DNA of 64,000 nt from Antedon mediterranea (GCF_964355755.1 NC_092678.1:25958365-26022364), one strand, 5' to 3'; shown: positions 24,201 to 33,592, counted from the stretch's first letter. A program made the numbers and translations. The notes: generated by a model not told the origin, from the sequence alone.

Positions 24201-27200
24201 TTATTTATCTATACAAAGTCTCTCTATGGGTATGGCTCCACCTGCAGCTGCTGCTGTTGTACGGTCACCACTTTTAGAAAAATCAGGTGCGTTTGTTATT
24301 TTTACTTGAACACAGATTTGTCTTTGTAGCTTTGTAGTGCTGTGCACATAAATCGCTGTGACATTATTATGGTAGTTGATTGATTATTCAATCCAGTGTT
24401 TCTCTCTTCTTTTTTTTTCAGAAGACTTGTTAATGACCAATAGGGAACAAAATGTAACGAAAATGTTAACAATGAAAACTCGTGGACTTTCACCACCAAC
24501 AAACTCTAGTGCTTCAGATCCATCACTTCCTCGTCTTTCAAAACAATATCGTGTACCACCTCCACCTCCACCTAAACCAAAGCTAGATACGTTTGTTTTA
24601 ATGGATAATGATGAAGATTACGATGAAGATGATGATTACGATTATAATGCTATGGGTTTTGGTGATCCATGTCCACCTAAACCAAAGCCAGGTATGTTTG
24701 GTGCAAGACATTTTATTTATTTTTTTATATTATATCACAGGGTCCGATATTTTAAAAAAAGATTTCAAAATTCTCTAATTTATTAACAAATAAAAATGTT
24801 TAAAATATAAAGATGAGTATACATATAGATATTACAAACCAAATCTCTACAGATTACTGTATTTCAAATTTGTGAATTATGTTTAATTTAAAGCAGTACC
24901 TGCCATCTGTTTTATTTAACACTGAATTTATTGTAATCAAATCTAGCATTGTATATTGTGGCAGGAGTTTTTTAGTTTTAGATAGTTTAATTTTGTAGAC
25001 TTTGTGCAAGTTAAAAAGTGGCATGCTTTCAAAGTGCTTGTTGACATAAAACATATTCCTCATGTAATACAGTATTACATTTTGCAGGCCCACAGCAAAT
25101 GCAACAACAGCAAATGCTTGGTAAGACAACACAACAATCAGCTGAACAGACAACTGATAGATTACCGGCAGTAGAACGTTCATTGACCTTAGGTACTTTT
25201 GATTATTACTTAAAGATTATTATTAATGACAAGCTATTCTTACAAATTGCACCATGTATTTCATAAAACTCTCATTAAATTCATTCCCACCACACCATTC
25301 ATTTGGTAGTCGTCGTAAGTTAGTGTTTTCCCTCAATATACATCATTTTAAATTAGTAAACAATTATTGCTTTATATGATAGGTGACATGCGTAGGAAGC
25401 GTGAAAGACGTGAAACAGATGCATATAAAGAAGAAATATCCGACGCAATCTCCCTTCATCGATGTAAGTATTTAGAGAATTTTCAGATTAAAAAATGTTG
25501 GTATGGTTAAATTTATACTATTCTACTATTCTATGTATGTGTATGTGGGTGAATGTATGTAGAGAATGAATCCTGTTAGTCTTTTGTTAGAGTTTGATGC
25601 AAATGATTTTGAGGTAAGTATCAAACACTACTATCTGCTTTGATTGTAGCTTCGCAAGCAAAGAGAAAACAGCGTGAACATTTTCAAAAAATTATTATTA
25701 TACTCAATATACATTATTTTAAATTAGTGATCAATTATTGCTTTACATGCTAGGTGACATGCGTAGGGAACGTGATACGTGTAGGCAACTTGATACGCGT
25801 AGGGAACGTGATACAGATGCATATGAAGGTGAATGTAGATCTCGTACATTTCGACAAAAGCGCTGTATGGATATGGCTCCAACTTCAGCTGCTGCTGTTG
25901 TACGGTCATCACCTTTAGCAAAATCAGGTGAGTTTGTTATTTATTTATACAAAATCTCTCTTTGAGTATGGCTCCACCTTCAGCTGCTGCTGTTTTACAA
26001 TCACCACCTTTAGCAAAATCAGGTGAGTTTGTTATTTATGGGTATGGCTCCACTTGCAGCTGCTGCTGTTGTACGGTCACCACCTTTAGCTAAATCAGGT
26101 GAGTTTGTTATTTATCTAGACAAAGTCTCTCTATGGGTATGGCTCCACCTGCAGCTGCTGCTGTTGAACAGTCACGGCCTTTAGCAAAATCAGGTGAGTT
26201 TGTTATTTATTTATACAAAATCTCTCTTTGAGTATGGCTCCACCTTCAACTGCTGCTGTTTTACGATCACCACCTTTAGCAAAATCAGGTGAGTTTGTTA
26301 TTTATCTAGACAAAGTCTCTCTATGGGTATGGCTCCACCTGCAGCTGCTGCTGTTGTACGGTCACCACCTTTAGCAAAATCAGGTGAGTTTGTTATTTAT
26401 CTAGACAAAGTCTCTCTATGGGTATGGCTCCACCTGCAGCTGCTGCTGTTGTACGGTCACCACCTTTAGCAAAATCAGGTGGGTTTGTTATTTATCTATA
26501 CAAAGTCTCTCTATGGGTATGGCTCCACCTGCAGCTGCTGCTGTTGAACAGTCACCACCGTTAGCCAGATCAGGTATTTTTGTTATTTTTACTGAAGAAC
26601 ACAGATTTGTCTTTGTAGCTTTGTAGTGATGTGCAAATAAATCGCTGTGACATTATTATGGTAGTTGATTGATTATTTAATCCAGTGTTTCTTTCTTTTT
26701 TTTTTTAGAAAACTTGTTAATGACAAAAATAACATATAAGACAAGAAACAGAGAAAGGAAAAGAAATTCATCCATCCATGGTGTGTTTATGCATCTCACA
26801 TTACTTCATTTACCACATATTTTGAAGAATAGTTTTTTGTTACTGTTTACTCATTATATATTTTATGTTACACTTTTAATAAAATGATTTTTCTGGTACA
26901 GTGAAATTGAAAACAATAAAAATGTATTAAACATTAGTTTAATCATGGACCTATTCTAATTTATATGTCCATGGTTCAATAGTGAAGACTTACTAACAGA
27001 GCTTCAAAAAAAATTCTAGCAAATAAGGCAATGTTTTCAAAATTCAAAGCAGAGAATACTCAACTATGGACATTTGGTGCACCTACTTTCAATATATCAA
27101 TATCTATTCTGGTTTTCATCCAATTATTGTTTCACTGAAATATTTTGTCACATTTGTCGTTTAGAAAGTATGGAACCGAGGAAGAGTGGAGTGCGTGTAT

Positions 27201-29566
27201 TTGGATTGAACAGAACAGATCTATTGTCGTACTACAAAAGTAAGTCTTTTCACTGTTTCTGTAAACCTTAACTCAGTATAATAACAATTTAAATGGTTTA
27301 TAAAAAAATGAATTTGTGGATAAAAATAACAAACATAATACACTTAAATGCTGGTAGCAAATGTATGAGAGTTTAGTTTCTAACTTGACTCTAAATCAAC
27401 CAAACAATGTATGATTCTTCAGATACCATATTTTGTATATAGTAATAAACATTTTATCTTATTTTTAAAAATGTTAGAAGATGAGCCAAACCTAGCTTTT
27501 GTATTTGAATCACTAAAAGAAGCCATTAATGCACAAGACAAAGTAAGAAACAAATTAATGATTATATAATATTGTGATTATTCAATGTTGACTCACTAAA
27601 GGAAGCCATTAATGCACAAGACAAAGTAAGAAACAAATTAATGATTATATATTATTGTGATTATTCAATGTTGACTCACTAAAGGAAGCCATTAATGCAC
27701 AAGACAAAGTAAGAAACAAATTAATGATTATATAATATTGTGATTATTCATGATGTGATTGTGATTATTCATGATGTCATAATCTATGATATCCGTCATT
27801 ATTGTGTTCAGTGTGTTGTTATTATTATTTGTTTATATGTAACATATTTTTGATTTGTAATCATCATGATTACATTTATTAACCGAAGTTTATTCACATT
27901 TTTATATTAAAGGCTTCTGGTTCCTGGTCGAGATTGTCTATTAAAGAGCTGATCAAACTTGATGCTGTCATCAATGATCAGTTAAAAGAAATTTCACAAA
28001 AAGATGGTAAATATAGAATTCATTATCATTTCCCAGTTGTTCTTAAGATCCAGTGTATGAATCAATCTTATGTACAGCAGTAGTTGTATGTCTGCTAGAG
28101 TGTGTACTTCAATCCTGTTCACTCCTTTTTTCAGATTCAGTGTATGAATCAATCTTATGTACAGCAGTAGTTGTATGTCTGCTAGAGTGTGTACTTCAAT
28201 CCTGTTCACTCCTTTTTTCAGATACAGTGTATGAATCAATCTTATGTACAGCAGTAGTTGTATGTCTGCTAGAGTGTGTACTTCAAAATTGGAAACAGTT
28301 TACAATAATAATTGACAGAGAAATAACAGAAGAGTATCATAATGCAATAACCAGTCTTTGGAATGCAGAGTTCTTTCTTCAGTCAGTGGTGCAGCCCAGT
28401 GAACATTACAATGTGAAAGAACCAACCTGGATTGAATATGCTGAAAAGCACTTGCTTGAGACTCCTCAGATAGGTAAGTCATCCTCATCAACGTTAGCAA
28501 CTTTATTTGTTTGTGATTGATCTTACACTTTGTTAAATAGTAGCTTACAATAATTTAACAGTGAGTAATGGTAATTTTAAAAGGTAGTGTTAGGTTGTAG
28601 ATTGATGTTGATAAGTTCTCCTTTCAGGCTTACATGATAAAACATCTATATTCATTGATTCTGAAGGTTTGATGTGCCTGGAAGGCCGATTAACAGGAAT
28701 GTTAAAAACAGGTTATGGAATAACTGTGAGTAAATGTATCTTCTTTGTTAATGTAAATCTTTGTATCTTTTGACGTGTTTTTTCAATATCGTATTTTTTG
28801 ATGTTTTTTATAATTTTAAGAGCTTTGTCTGTGTACAATCTTTAAATTTTAAATATTATATATATTTCACAATAAATGCTGTGCAAGCAGCGCATTCATG
28901 TATTATAGGTGACTGTGAGTATGTAGGTTACTGAGTAATGTATTATTAAACTGATATAGTGGTTAATCCTACAGACATCCACAACTGGTTCAGATGAATT
29001 ATATTATTTCAAGAAATTAATTGTTTGTTTTAAAGCATACATTCTGGAGATTATCAGCTTGTTTTGCAGTACTCTTTGCTATTGATCGTAGATATGTTTC
29101 ACAACTTTTCAACCAAGCTGGACTCCGGTCTCTGGGTATGTGCTGTAGTATACATGTTTATTAGTACTACTGTCTCATAGTTTTGTGCTGAATTTAATGA
29201 TTCTATTATTTACTGAGAAAGGTTGGGTTCTTAACAGTCTGAGAAATAAAGTAATTGCTGTGTGTTTTTTTAATAGGAGTCAAACGTCAACAAGCAGTAT
29301 ATTCCATGTTTACCATGGCTGTTGGCATCAAGTTATTAACTAATGCTGCAAAGGATACCACCTCTTTCACCAAATCTGGAGAAATGGATGCATATTATAA
29401 TTTGAAACATCTATTGGCCGAGTTGGAAACTTCCCTAAATGATAAAGAAAGGAGTTACTTAGGACTTGCCAGAAATCTAGACATGGGCAGCAATTGGCGC
29501 AATGTAGCTTCAAAATTATGCAGATTTGAACAAGATGAAGATGGAGCCGGCTGTAATTGGTTGTAA
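4956..29566 (+). CDS. PARP4: PARP4 (vault PARP) with an expanded modular tail
   Basis: Exons: 4956-5087, 5333-5531, 5761-5815, 6125-6203, 6294-6425, 6563-6724, 6852-6989, 7110-7283, 7381-7541, 7643-7780, 8201-8299, 8525-8708, 8872-9025, 9121-9251, 9477-9695, 10416-10621, 10796-10877, 10967-11104, 11363-11549, 11650-11911, 12040-12139, 12230-12400, 12836-12916, 13572-13754, 15687-15887, 16205-16241, 19472-19504, 19796-19828, 21163-21417, 21776-21958, 22196-22411, 22779-22883, 23602-23808, 24422-24691, 25088-25192, 25383-25463, 25754-25927, 26709-26780, 27165-27239, 27478-27542, 27913-28006, 28222-28473, 28628-28725, 29036-29135, 29277-29566. They sum to 6,513 nt, an uninterrupted frame of 2,170 residues against about 1,720 in vertebrates. 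PARP4 ADP-ribosylates proteins on vault ribonucleoprotein particles and binds the major vault protein. The domain order BRCT, PARP regulatory, catalytic, VIT, vWA and C-terminal vault-binding region is complete; the extra length is the exon-modular tail (about residues 1257-1846). The tail exon set is inferred from splice consensus and phase and may be alternatively spliced. Confidence 0.9.
6294..9251 (+). other. PARP4: PARP4 regulatory and ADP-ribosyltransferase domains
   Basis: Exons from 6294 to 7541 encode the WGR-less linker and the helical regulatory domain ([20 protein letters not shown]; about residues 260-400). The catalytic core follows with [14 protein letters not shown] (H444), [12 protein letters not shown] (Y484) and DDELVVYN (E554). 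H-Y-E is the full transferase triad, so the enzyme should be active. Vertebrate PARP4 is generally classed as a mono-ADP-ribosyltransferase despite having this Glu. The donor loop ([16 protein letters not shown]) and the EVALGK strand are intact. Confidence 0.93.
7951..8126. mobile_element. 176-bp MITE-like hairpin in a PARP4 intron
   Basis: The whole segment folds back on itself. The left arm (gttgataTAAAGTTTGCAG..., then ccacatgtattagttctga) is repeated in inverse order on the right with only scattered mismatches; arms are about 75 bp around a short loop. It sits between the two catalytic-domain exons ending at 7780 and starting at 8201. Flanking AT could be a two-base target duplication. 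Confidence 0.8.
9668..9965 (+). repeat. 43-bp array repeating an exon end and its splice donor
   Basis: Seven copies of a 43-bp unit start inside the last 28 nt of the VIT exon and run into the intron. Each contains the coding end (CTTACTTAATGGATGAGG), the codons for ETP and the donor CCC/GTAAGTAAC. The first copy is the true exon end at 9695; the other six are perfect or near-perfect decoy donors. Confidence 0.9.
10008..10412. repeat. 46-bp intronic tandem array
   Basis: About nine copies of a unit containing cattgattaagagctttg and attggttgatataataag fill the rest of the intron up to the acceptor of exon 10416. One copy is shortened near 10265. The terminal copy runs directly into the pyrimidine tract (ttttgttttctaaag). 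Confidence 0.9.
11088..11362 (+). repeat. duplicated exon edges between two vWA exons
   Basis: The end of exon 10967-11104 with its donor (aaaaggttgactcacaggta) is repeated once about 36 bp downstream. The start of exon 11363 with its acceptor and the codons for ACMLTFYP is present in a decayed copy at about 11262-11310, which runs into stop codons. Both flanks of one intron therefore carry junction duplicates. Confidence 0.85.
12446..12656. repeat. 52-bp intronic tandem array
   Basis: Four copies of a unit with acaatttaaatatccagatt and gtgtccttggttactcag lie in the intron after exon 12230-12400. No coding segment is included. Confidence 0.88.
13125..13571 (+). repeat. 82-bp array repeating a splice acceptor and exon start
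   Basis: Five tandem 82-bp units precede exon 13572-13754. Each holds aaacctgtag followed by ATACTACACCAACTGACGG, the acceptor and first codons (ILHQLTAR) of that exon; the sixth and last occurrence is the real exon start. The vertebrate-like reading [16 protein letters not shown] fixes the acceptor choice. Confidence 0.9.
13826..15459. mobile_element. 1.6-kb DNA transposon with nested palindrome in a PARP4 intron
   Basis: Terminal inverted repeats begin GGtCTGTTTCTGCTGCATAA at 13826 and close as its reverse complement ending at 15459. They are flanked by CTGAG on both sides (13821-13825 and 15460-15464), a likely 5-bp target duplication. Copies of AACCGGTTA are scattered near both ends, like subterminal transposase sites. 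Inside is a second inverted repeat with arms of about 210-230 bp (about 14300-14525 and 14720-14930). No transposase ORF is visible, so it is non-autonomous. Confidence 0.8.
16381..19431. repeat. 58-bp satellite, about 52 copies, inside a PARP4 intron
   Basis: A very homogeneous 58-bp unit (ccattctataataccaaatt, then gcctgattgtatagtc and tattattaaaatatactgt) runs for about 3.05 kb between exon 16205-16241 and exon 19472-19504. Units differ by a few recurrent single changes (TAATACC/TGATACC, GCCATTC/GTCATTC, GCCTG/GCCCG) that recur in blocks, which indicates multi-unit duplication. Confidence 0.97.
19472..19828 (+). other. PARP4: PARP4 twin 33-nt exons
   Basis: Two 33-nt phase 1-1 exons, 19472-19504 and 19796-19828, each after the same acceptor region (ttgctggttcttttacag) and before GTAAGT, encode [11 protein letters not shown] and [11 protein letters not shown]. 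The exon with its upstream intron end has been duplicated. Between them (about 19540-19710) is a CCGGTAT-rich hairpin-forming insert. Either or both exons can be included without changing frame. Confidence 0.75.
19829..20868 (+). repeat. 40-bp array with a donor and an acceptor in every unit
   Basis: About 26 units, each gtaagtgaatgttttgctat followed by tacagtacaggtatttgaat, follow directly on the second 33-nt exon. Each unit contains the donor GTAAGT, a pyrimidine-rich tract with the acceptor TATTACAG, and a 15-nt segment (tacaggtatttgaat or tacagctatttgaat) before the next donor. The founding sequence is the exon end TTTGAATCAGAAT/GTAAGTGAATG. Confidence 0.95.
20872..20975 (-). pseudogene. 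inverted partial copy of the heptad-repeat exon
   Basis: Read on the minus strand this segment reproduces the first and last parts of the exon at 21163-21417: heptads [28 protein letters not shown], then YGASH. It has fewer heptads and no splice signals in this orientation. It lies about 190 bp upstream of the true exon, so the transcript contains a reverse complement of its own coding exon. Confidence 0.85.
21163..21417 (+). other. PARP4: PARP4 exon with RNA-polymerase-II-CTD-like heptads
   Basis: A 255-nt phase 1-1 exon with acceptor tcttacag and donor CATACAG/GTACGA. After FQEK it encodes ten consecutive heptads of the form Y-S-x-T-S-P-x: [21 protein letters not shown] (twice), YSPTSPG (twice), [14 protein letters not shown] (twice), YSPTSPV, followed by [12 protein letters not shown] (residues about 1291-1375). 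The consensus equals that of the RNA polymerase II largest-subunit C-terminal domain. The reading frame matches both neighbours. Function here is unknown. The Ser-Pro sites could be kinase targets. Confidence 0.85.
21776..21958 (+). other. PARP4: PARP4 exon encoding an actin N-terminal segment
   Basis: A 183-nt phase 1-1 exon (acceptor ctggcacag, donor CTAT/GTAAGT) encodes 61 residues (about 1376-1436) that align without gaps to the first part of actin. [13 protein letters not shown] corresponds to the first phosphate-binding loop, and [17 protein letters not shown] followed by AYVGTEA to subdomain 2 with the DNase-I-binding D-loop. The D-loop is almost unchanged, whereas the nucleotide loop is altered (DSGSF for the usual DNGSG). 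No further actin sequence is present downstream, so this is a captured exon and not a complete actin gene. Confidence 0.85.
23809..24296 (+). repeat. 95-bp array repeating an exon end and donor (copy 1)
   Basis: Five units follow exon 23602-23808. Each has the coding end ATGGGTATGGCTCCACCTGC through CCTTTAGCAAAATCAG and a donor (GTACGT, GTGCGT or GTGAGT), then tttgttatttatctatac. The period of 95 is not a multiple of three, so in-frame inclusion of successive units is not supported. Confidence 0.9.
25928..26575 (+). repeat. 95-bp array repeating an exon end and donor (copy 2)
   Basis: About seven units of the same family as the array at 23809 follow exon 25754-25927, again reproducing the exon end (GCTGCTGCTGTT ... 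AAATCAG) and GTGAGT. Units differ mildly (SPPL/SSPL-type codons, CCTTCA for CCTGCA), which shows independent expansion after the block duplication. Confidence 0.88.
27543..27770 (+). repeat. tandem copies of an exon end plus donor
   Basis: The last coding 37 nt of exon 27478-27542 (tcactaaaagaagccattaa ... GACAAA) and its donor GTAAGA are present three times in all, the genuine one and two intronic copies about 82 bp apart. Confidence 0.88.
28040..28221 (+). repeat. tandem copies of an acceptor plus exon start
   Basis: The first about 60 nt of exon 28222-28473 (GTGTATGAATCAATCTTATG ... GTACTTCAA) occur twice upstream with a period of about 85 bp. The second copy has its own complete acceptor (cactccttttttcag). 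The last copy is the one continuous with the rest of the exon. Confidence 0.9.
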
Positions 29567-29589
29567 ATGTAACTAAATTGTTGAGCAAC

Positions 29590-29820
29590 ATGTTATTAAT
29601 ATCTTATTGTTAATGTTGTTTTATACGATTTTTACATTTGCTGCTAGACTTGTACATTTACCAGCATGTTATTAATATCTTATTGTTAATGTTGTTTTAT
29701 ACGATTTTTACATTTGCTGCTAGACTTGTACATTTACCAGCATGTTATTAATATCTTATGGTTATTGTTGTTTTATACGATTTTTACATTTGTTGCTAGA
29801 CTTGTATATTTACCAACATT
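29590..29820. repeat. 3' UTR tandem repeat of about 77 bp
   Basis: Three units containing atgttattaatatcttattg, ttttatacgatttttacatt and gctgctagacttgtac follow within 25 nt of the PARP4 stop codon and are probably part of its 3' UTR. No AATAAA is evident close by. Confidence 0.85.
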
Positions 29821-30507
29821 GCATATATATTGCTCTGCTTGAAATTAGTCAAGAACATGGCAATATAACGTTTGAATTTGGACATGAAAGGCAATATTTA
29901 TTTTTACATAATATTTAAATACATTAACAATTTAGGCAATATACGTTACTTAAAACGTTTATCAGTGCATTAATAACTGAATGTTGAGTCAATATATAGA
30001 AAATATTAAGTAATAATCAAATTTGTTGCGTAGCACTGTGTAAATTATATTACGACATTGTCAAATGATTGAAACAGTTTGGTACATGATCTCATACATC
30101 GAGCACAGCACATCAACGAAGTTTCTATATTTTTAGTTTAGTTAGTATGAAAAAAATGTCTCTGGTGGGATTCGAACCTGCAACCTCTCGCCTCGCTCGT
30201 TGATGTACCATGCTCGACGCGATTATGAGATCATCTTTCTAATATGAGCACTCTGATAGTCAATTGAAGTATATTGATTTGTATATATAAGATTAAGATC
30301 CATTCCAAAATTGTTTATATCTACCAAGCTATCTTGTGCCCGAAAGCTCTGCTAATTTTTCTGGTTGTTTTTACCTTTGGTATCTCCATTGAGATTAAGC
30401 CAAATTCGCCTAATTTTTATGTTATTTTATTGTATTGTACAAAAGTTATACGTTGTAAGTATTTTAGTTATCGCACTCATATGACCTTGGACATAAAACG
30501 GAAGACG
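29821..30507. other. intergenic DNA with a tRNA-like SINE fragment
   Basis: On the minus strand at about 30150-30235, GCAGGTTCGAATCCCACC is a good pol III B box / T-arm, preceded by a poorer A-box region and followed by a T-run. The 22 nt at 30210-30231 match 62-83 exactly, so this is a dispersed family. The rest of the stretch is AT-rich with no recognisable exon. Confidence 0.55.
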
Positions 30508-32110
30508 GCGCCGTCGTTTAATTAGGTGATCATTTAGAATAAAATGATCACCTATTGTTATTGTATAAAATCTTTATTCTTATGATTCTTCTTTATTTCT
30601 CTCTGTACAGATTTTGTGTAACAAATATCTCAAAAAGTTGAATGTTAATGATTACCAAAATTTCACAATGTCTTTCAAATACTTTAACTTAGTCCTAATA
30701 AGCTTTTCAGCGTGATCACTCATCCGTGACGTCATTTATACGCCATTTTGTGAATTCACATTATCAATCATATCTCCATAATTCATTATCACATATTAAC
30801 GAAATTCACAACACGTAAACTTCAGGTCAAGGGTAAAAATATTAGCAAATAAAAACGCACGCGCACGTAGGGTCCTGTGCGTGAAATCGCGCGTTAAAAA
30901 TTTAAAAAGCTCAAAATTAAGTTTTGATCAATTTAGAGCATGAATTGGGCCATTTGCGTGTTTCAAAAAATTACTGCGCAAAAACACGTTTTTGCGCGCG
31001 CGATACTTAAAAAGCGTAAAAATACGATTTTTTTGTACAAATCGCATTCTGCTCACCATCCTTAGTACATTCTCCAAATTTGAGTCAGTTCAGACTTAAA
31101 ATAACGCTATACGAGCAGGTTAAAAATGACAAAATGCGCAAATTAATTGCATCAAAGTGCTGAAAATGGTGAAAAATAAGGCATTTTTGAAATGAAAATA
31201 TTTCTTCAGAATGCACGATGACCCCCAAATTTTTTAACTTATTCTGGAAGCCATCGAGTTGTAGATATGAATTCATGTACATATTTTACGTACAAAATGT
31301 TATTACGTCATCAAATGGCCACTTGAATTTAAAATAAAGTTTTTTTTCTTTTTAGTCATATTTTATCACATTGAATAGAACTCATCTCTGTTATTGTGTT
31401 GCCGATTTTCGCTCAAATTTTAGTATGTGATTGCTCAATTAATTGACTTTCTTAGGACTTGCCACTATTTTTATTTTGACGACATCATCATGCGTAAAAA
31501 CTTGAATAACGTAGGTCGTGTAATTTCACCTTCGCCGTAAATTTGAATATCTTACAGCTCTTCAGAATTAAAGGTGACCTTGATGATTACAATTTATTAT
31601 GAAAGCTGATGAAATGTAGATATGAATTCATATAAAAATCAAGCCTATCGGATGTTGTGACGTTAACATATGGCCAGTTGAAGTTAAAAAGTAGTTTTTT
31701 CATCTTTTTTGTCAAAGTTATACAAATTTCAAAGAGCGCGCACAGCGCTTATACATGCCAAATTCTCTTCCAATTCTTATATTGATTTGCTCAATTCATT
31801 ATCTTTCGAAATTGTCATCATTGAGTTTATTTTGATAATTCCATCATAACAAAAAATTAGAACATGATGTGTGTCCCGTAATTTCACCTATGCTACACTT
31901 TATATATATATATACATTATGTATGTACATATTGTATATGGCATATAATAGGCACAACTCAGCACTATAAGCGTATAATAGGACGTCATACATTCAACAT
32001 TTTCTGATCGTATGTTAACGTGCGTGTATGTAAAAAAAAAATTAATTTCAGTAAAATGATAAAAATGATCACCTATAATTCGTCAAAGTGACGAATTAAA
32101 TTCTAGTTTT
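30508..32110. mobile_element. probable DNA element with AGGTGATCATTT termini and internal dimer
   Basis: aattaggtgatcattt at about 30520 is matched in inverse orientation by aaaatgatcacctataatt at about 32062. A small internal palindrome also lies at 30524-30553. Between them are two diverged direct copies of a unit of about 355-360 bp (about 31190-31530 and 31555-31895) sharing tagatatgaattcat, atggccacttgaa/atggccagttgaa and gtaatttcacct. No ORF of note. The exact termini are uncertain. Confidence 0.55.
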
Positions 32111-32240
32111 ACGTTCCATTTGTTCCGTTCCGTGAAACAAGTTACAGAACATTATTTTAAAACAGCGACCTCAACGAAAATGATCTTTAGCGCCGTAATT
32201 TAAAAGGCTCTGTTTACGTTTTTCTGTGGTTTTATTGTAG

Positions 32241-32302
32241 ATATAGATTCTATGGTTGAAGTCGTTCGCCGTCAAATGAATATTTTATCCACAGTAAAAA
32301 AG
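32241..32302 (+). other. orphan exon-like segment
   Basis: A strong acceptor (ggttttattgtag), 62 nt of open frame reading DIDSMVEVVRRQMNILSTVKK, and the donor AAG/GTATTT form a perfect-looking internal exon. No partner exon was found on the plus strand before the minus-strand gene begins. It could be a retained or captured exon, an exon of a nested small gene, or chance. Confidence 0.35.
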
Positions 32303-33050
32303 GTATTTATGGATACTAAATTGTTAATTGATTGTATTTCAAGTACTACTACTACTGTAACTTTTTAATATTGAATTAGGGTTAGGGTATAGCATCTCTA
32401 AAATGTCGTCTCACGTTACGTCTAGCGGTAACGGTTAGATGATTACATTATCGAGTTTTGTAATAGTAGGCTAGACATATAGCCTGGCGGTACCAACCTG
32501 TTATTTAGGTATCCAGTGAATAATTAACATGGTGTCTATATTGTAAAATTATGAATTCCTCCATGGTAAAATGAAACACTTTAAAATTCACAATGTACTA
32601 TGAACTATCGCACTGTAATAAGTTGATTTAACACAACAATGTTGTAAAATAAAGAAAAGTTTAATAATATTTTCATTAATGTATATACATATCAATAAAT
32701 GCACTGATGAAGGGCTGTGTTGGCCGACGATGAACTATGCACATTGTTCTAGCTGTTCTTAATTCTTATCGCCGCATTTACATTGGTGGTGACTCTACAG
32801 CAGTAGTCCATGATAAGTATACCTATGTTGGATGCCTATCGGAGGTACCTCCGTGGTATGCCAGTAAACCAGTGAATTCTCTCTCATTAATCAACATATT
32901 CCAGAAATTATACTACTGGTATTTACTGTATAGTGGTTAGGGAAAACTTTGTTTAGTGCTCCGATCATTTACATACATATTATGCAATAATAATGTTTAG
33001 CATTTCTGAAATGATTATTAATTATAATGTGATAGAATCAAATAAATACA
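32303..33050. other. intergenic DNA without a recognised gene
   Basis: This AT-rich stretch has no supported gene. A TTAGGG-type telomere-like motif occurs near 32378. The 67-codon frame at 32737-32940 has no recognisable domain or splice context. Confidence 0.5.
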
Positions 33051-33053
33051 ATT

Positions 33054-33430
33054 ATATTAATAACAGATTTGTTTGGTTAATTTGTTTACCTTACTTTAGG
33101 TTACTTTCAGTTAAGTTATTAATAACAGATTTGTTTGGTTAATTTGTTTACCTTACTTTAGGTTACTTTCAGTAAAGTTATTAATAACAGATTTGTTTGG
33201 TTAATTTGTTTACCTTACTTTAGGTTACTTTCAGTTAAGTTATTAATAACAGATTTGTTTGGTTAATTTGTTTACCTTACTTTAGGTTACTTTCAGTTAA
33301 GTTATTAATAACAGATTTGTTTGGTTAATTTGTTTACCTTACTTTAGGTTACTTTCAGTTAAGTTATTAATAACAGATTTGTTTGGTTAATTTGTTTACC
33401 TTACTTTAGGTTACTTTCAGTTAAGTTTTT
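33054..33430. repeat. 62-bp tandem array
   Basis: Six nearly identical units (taacagatttgtttggttaa, tttgtttaccttacttta, ggttactttcagttaag) lie just downstream of the FGD-like gene's last exon. Each includes TACTTTCAG, resembling an acceptor on the plus strand, but no associated exon is seen. Confidence 0.93.
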
Positions 33431-33592
33431 AAACTGTATTTATTTTTTCCAATATAAAAATAGTTTTAACAATAATACTGTATAACTTACGCGTTATCCT
33501 TTATATATCAACAGCCTCACAATACTAGTTTTAGTTTCTGACGGAAACCACCTTGTGGTTCTTGAATTAAATACAAATCAATCGTGAATATT

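Larger units (their letters stand above)
22196..26780 (+). other. PARP4: PARP4 tail modules (Pro/Asp-rich, duplicated, phase 1-1)
   Basis: Exons 22196-22411, 22779-22883, 23602-23808, 24422-24691, 25088-25192, 25383-25463, 25754-25927 and 26709-26780 all begin and end in phase 1. Recurrent modules are: proline-rich plus Asp-rich ([14 protein letters not shown], an Asp run, then [14 protein letters not shown]), [14 protein letters not shown] with [12 protein letters not shown], basic [36 protein letters not shown], and (D/N)LLMT-basic. A further partial copy of the first module at about 23070-23243 has a good donor but no clear acceptor. The intron flanks are also homologous between copies (about 22440-23010, 23280-23600, 24720-25310), so whole exon-intron blocks were duplicated. 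Low complexity makes function unassignable; such Pro-rich linkers also precede the vault-binding end in vertebrate PARP4. Confidence 0.75.
27165..29566 (+). other. PARP4: PARP4 C-terminal vault-binding region
   Basis: Eight exons encode residues about 1847-2170, starting [74 protein letters not shown] and [18 protein letters not shown] match the helical C-terminal segment by which PARP4 associates with the major vault protein (family knowledge). The stop is TAA at 29564-29566. Confidence 0.85.

Noticed and set aside
25649-25690. Small exon [11 protein letters not shown] in the PARP4 tail
   Set aside because: It has an acceptor and the right phase, but no usable donor follows before stop codons.
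32737-32940. 67-codon frame MHIVLAVLNSYRRI
   Set aside because: No domain, splice signals or similarity recognised; length is within chance.
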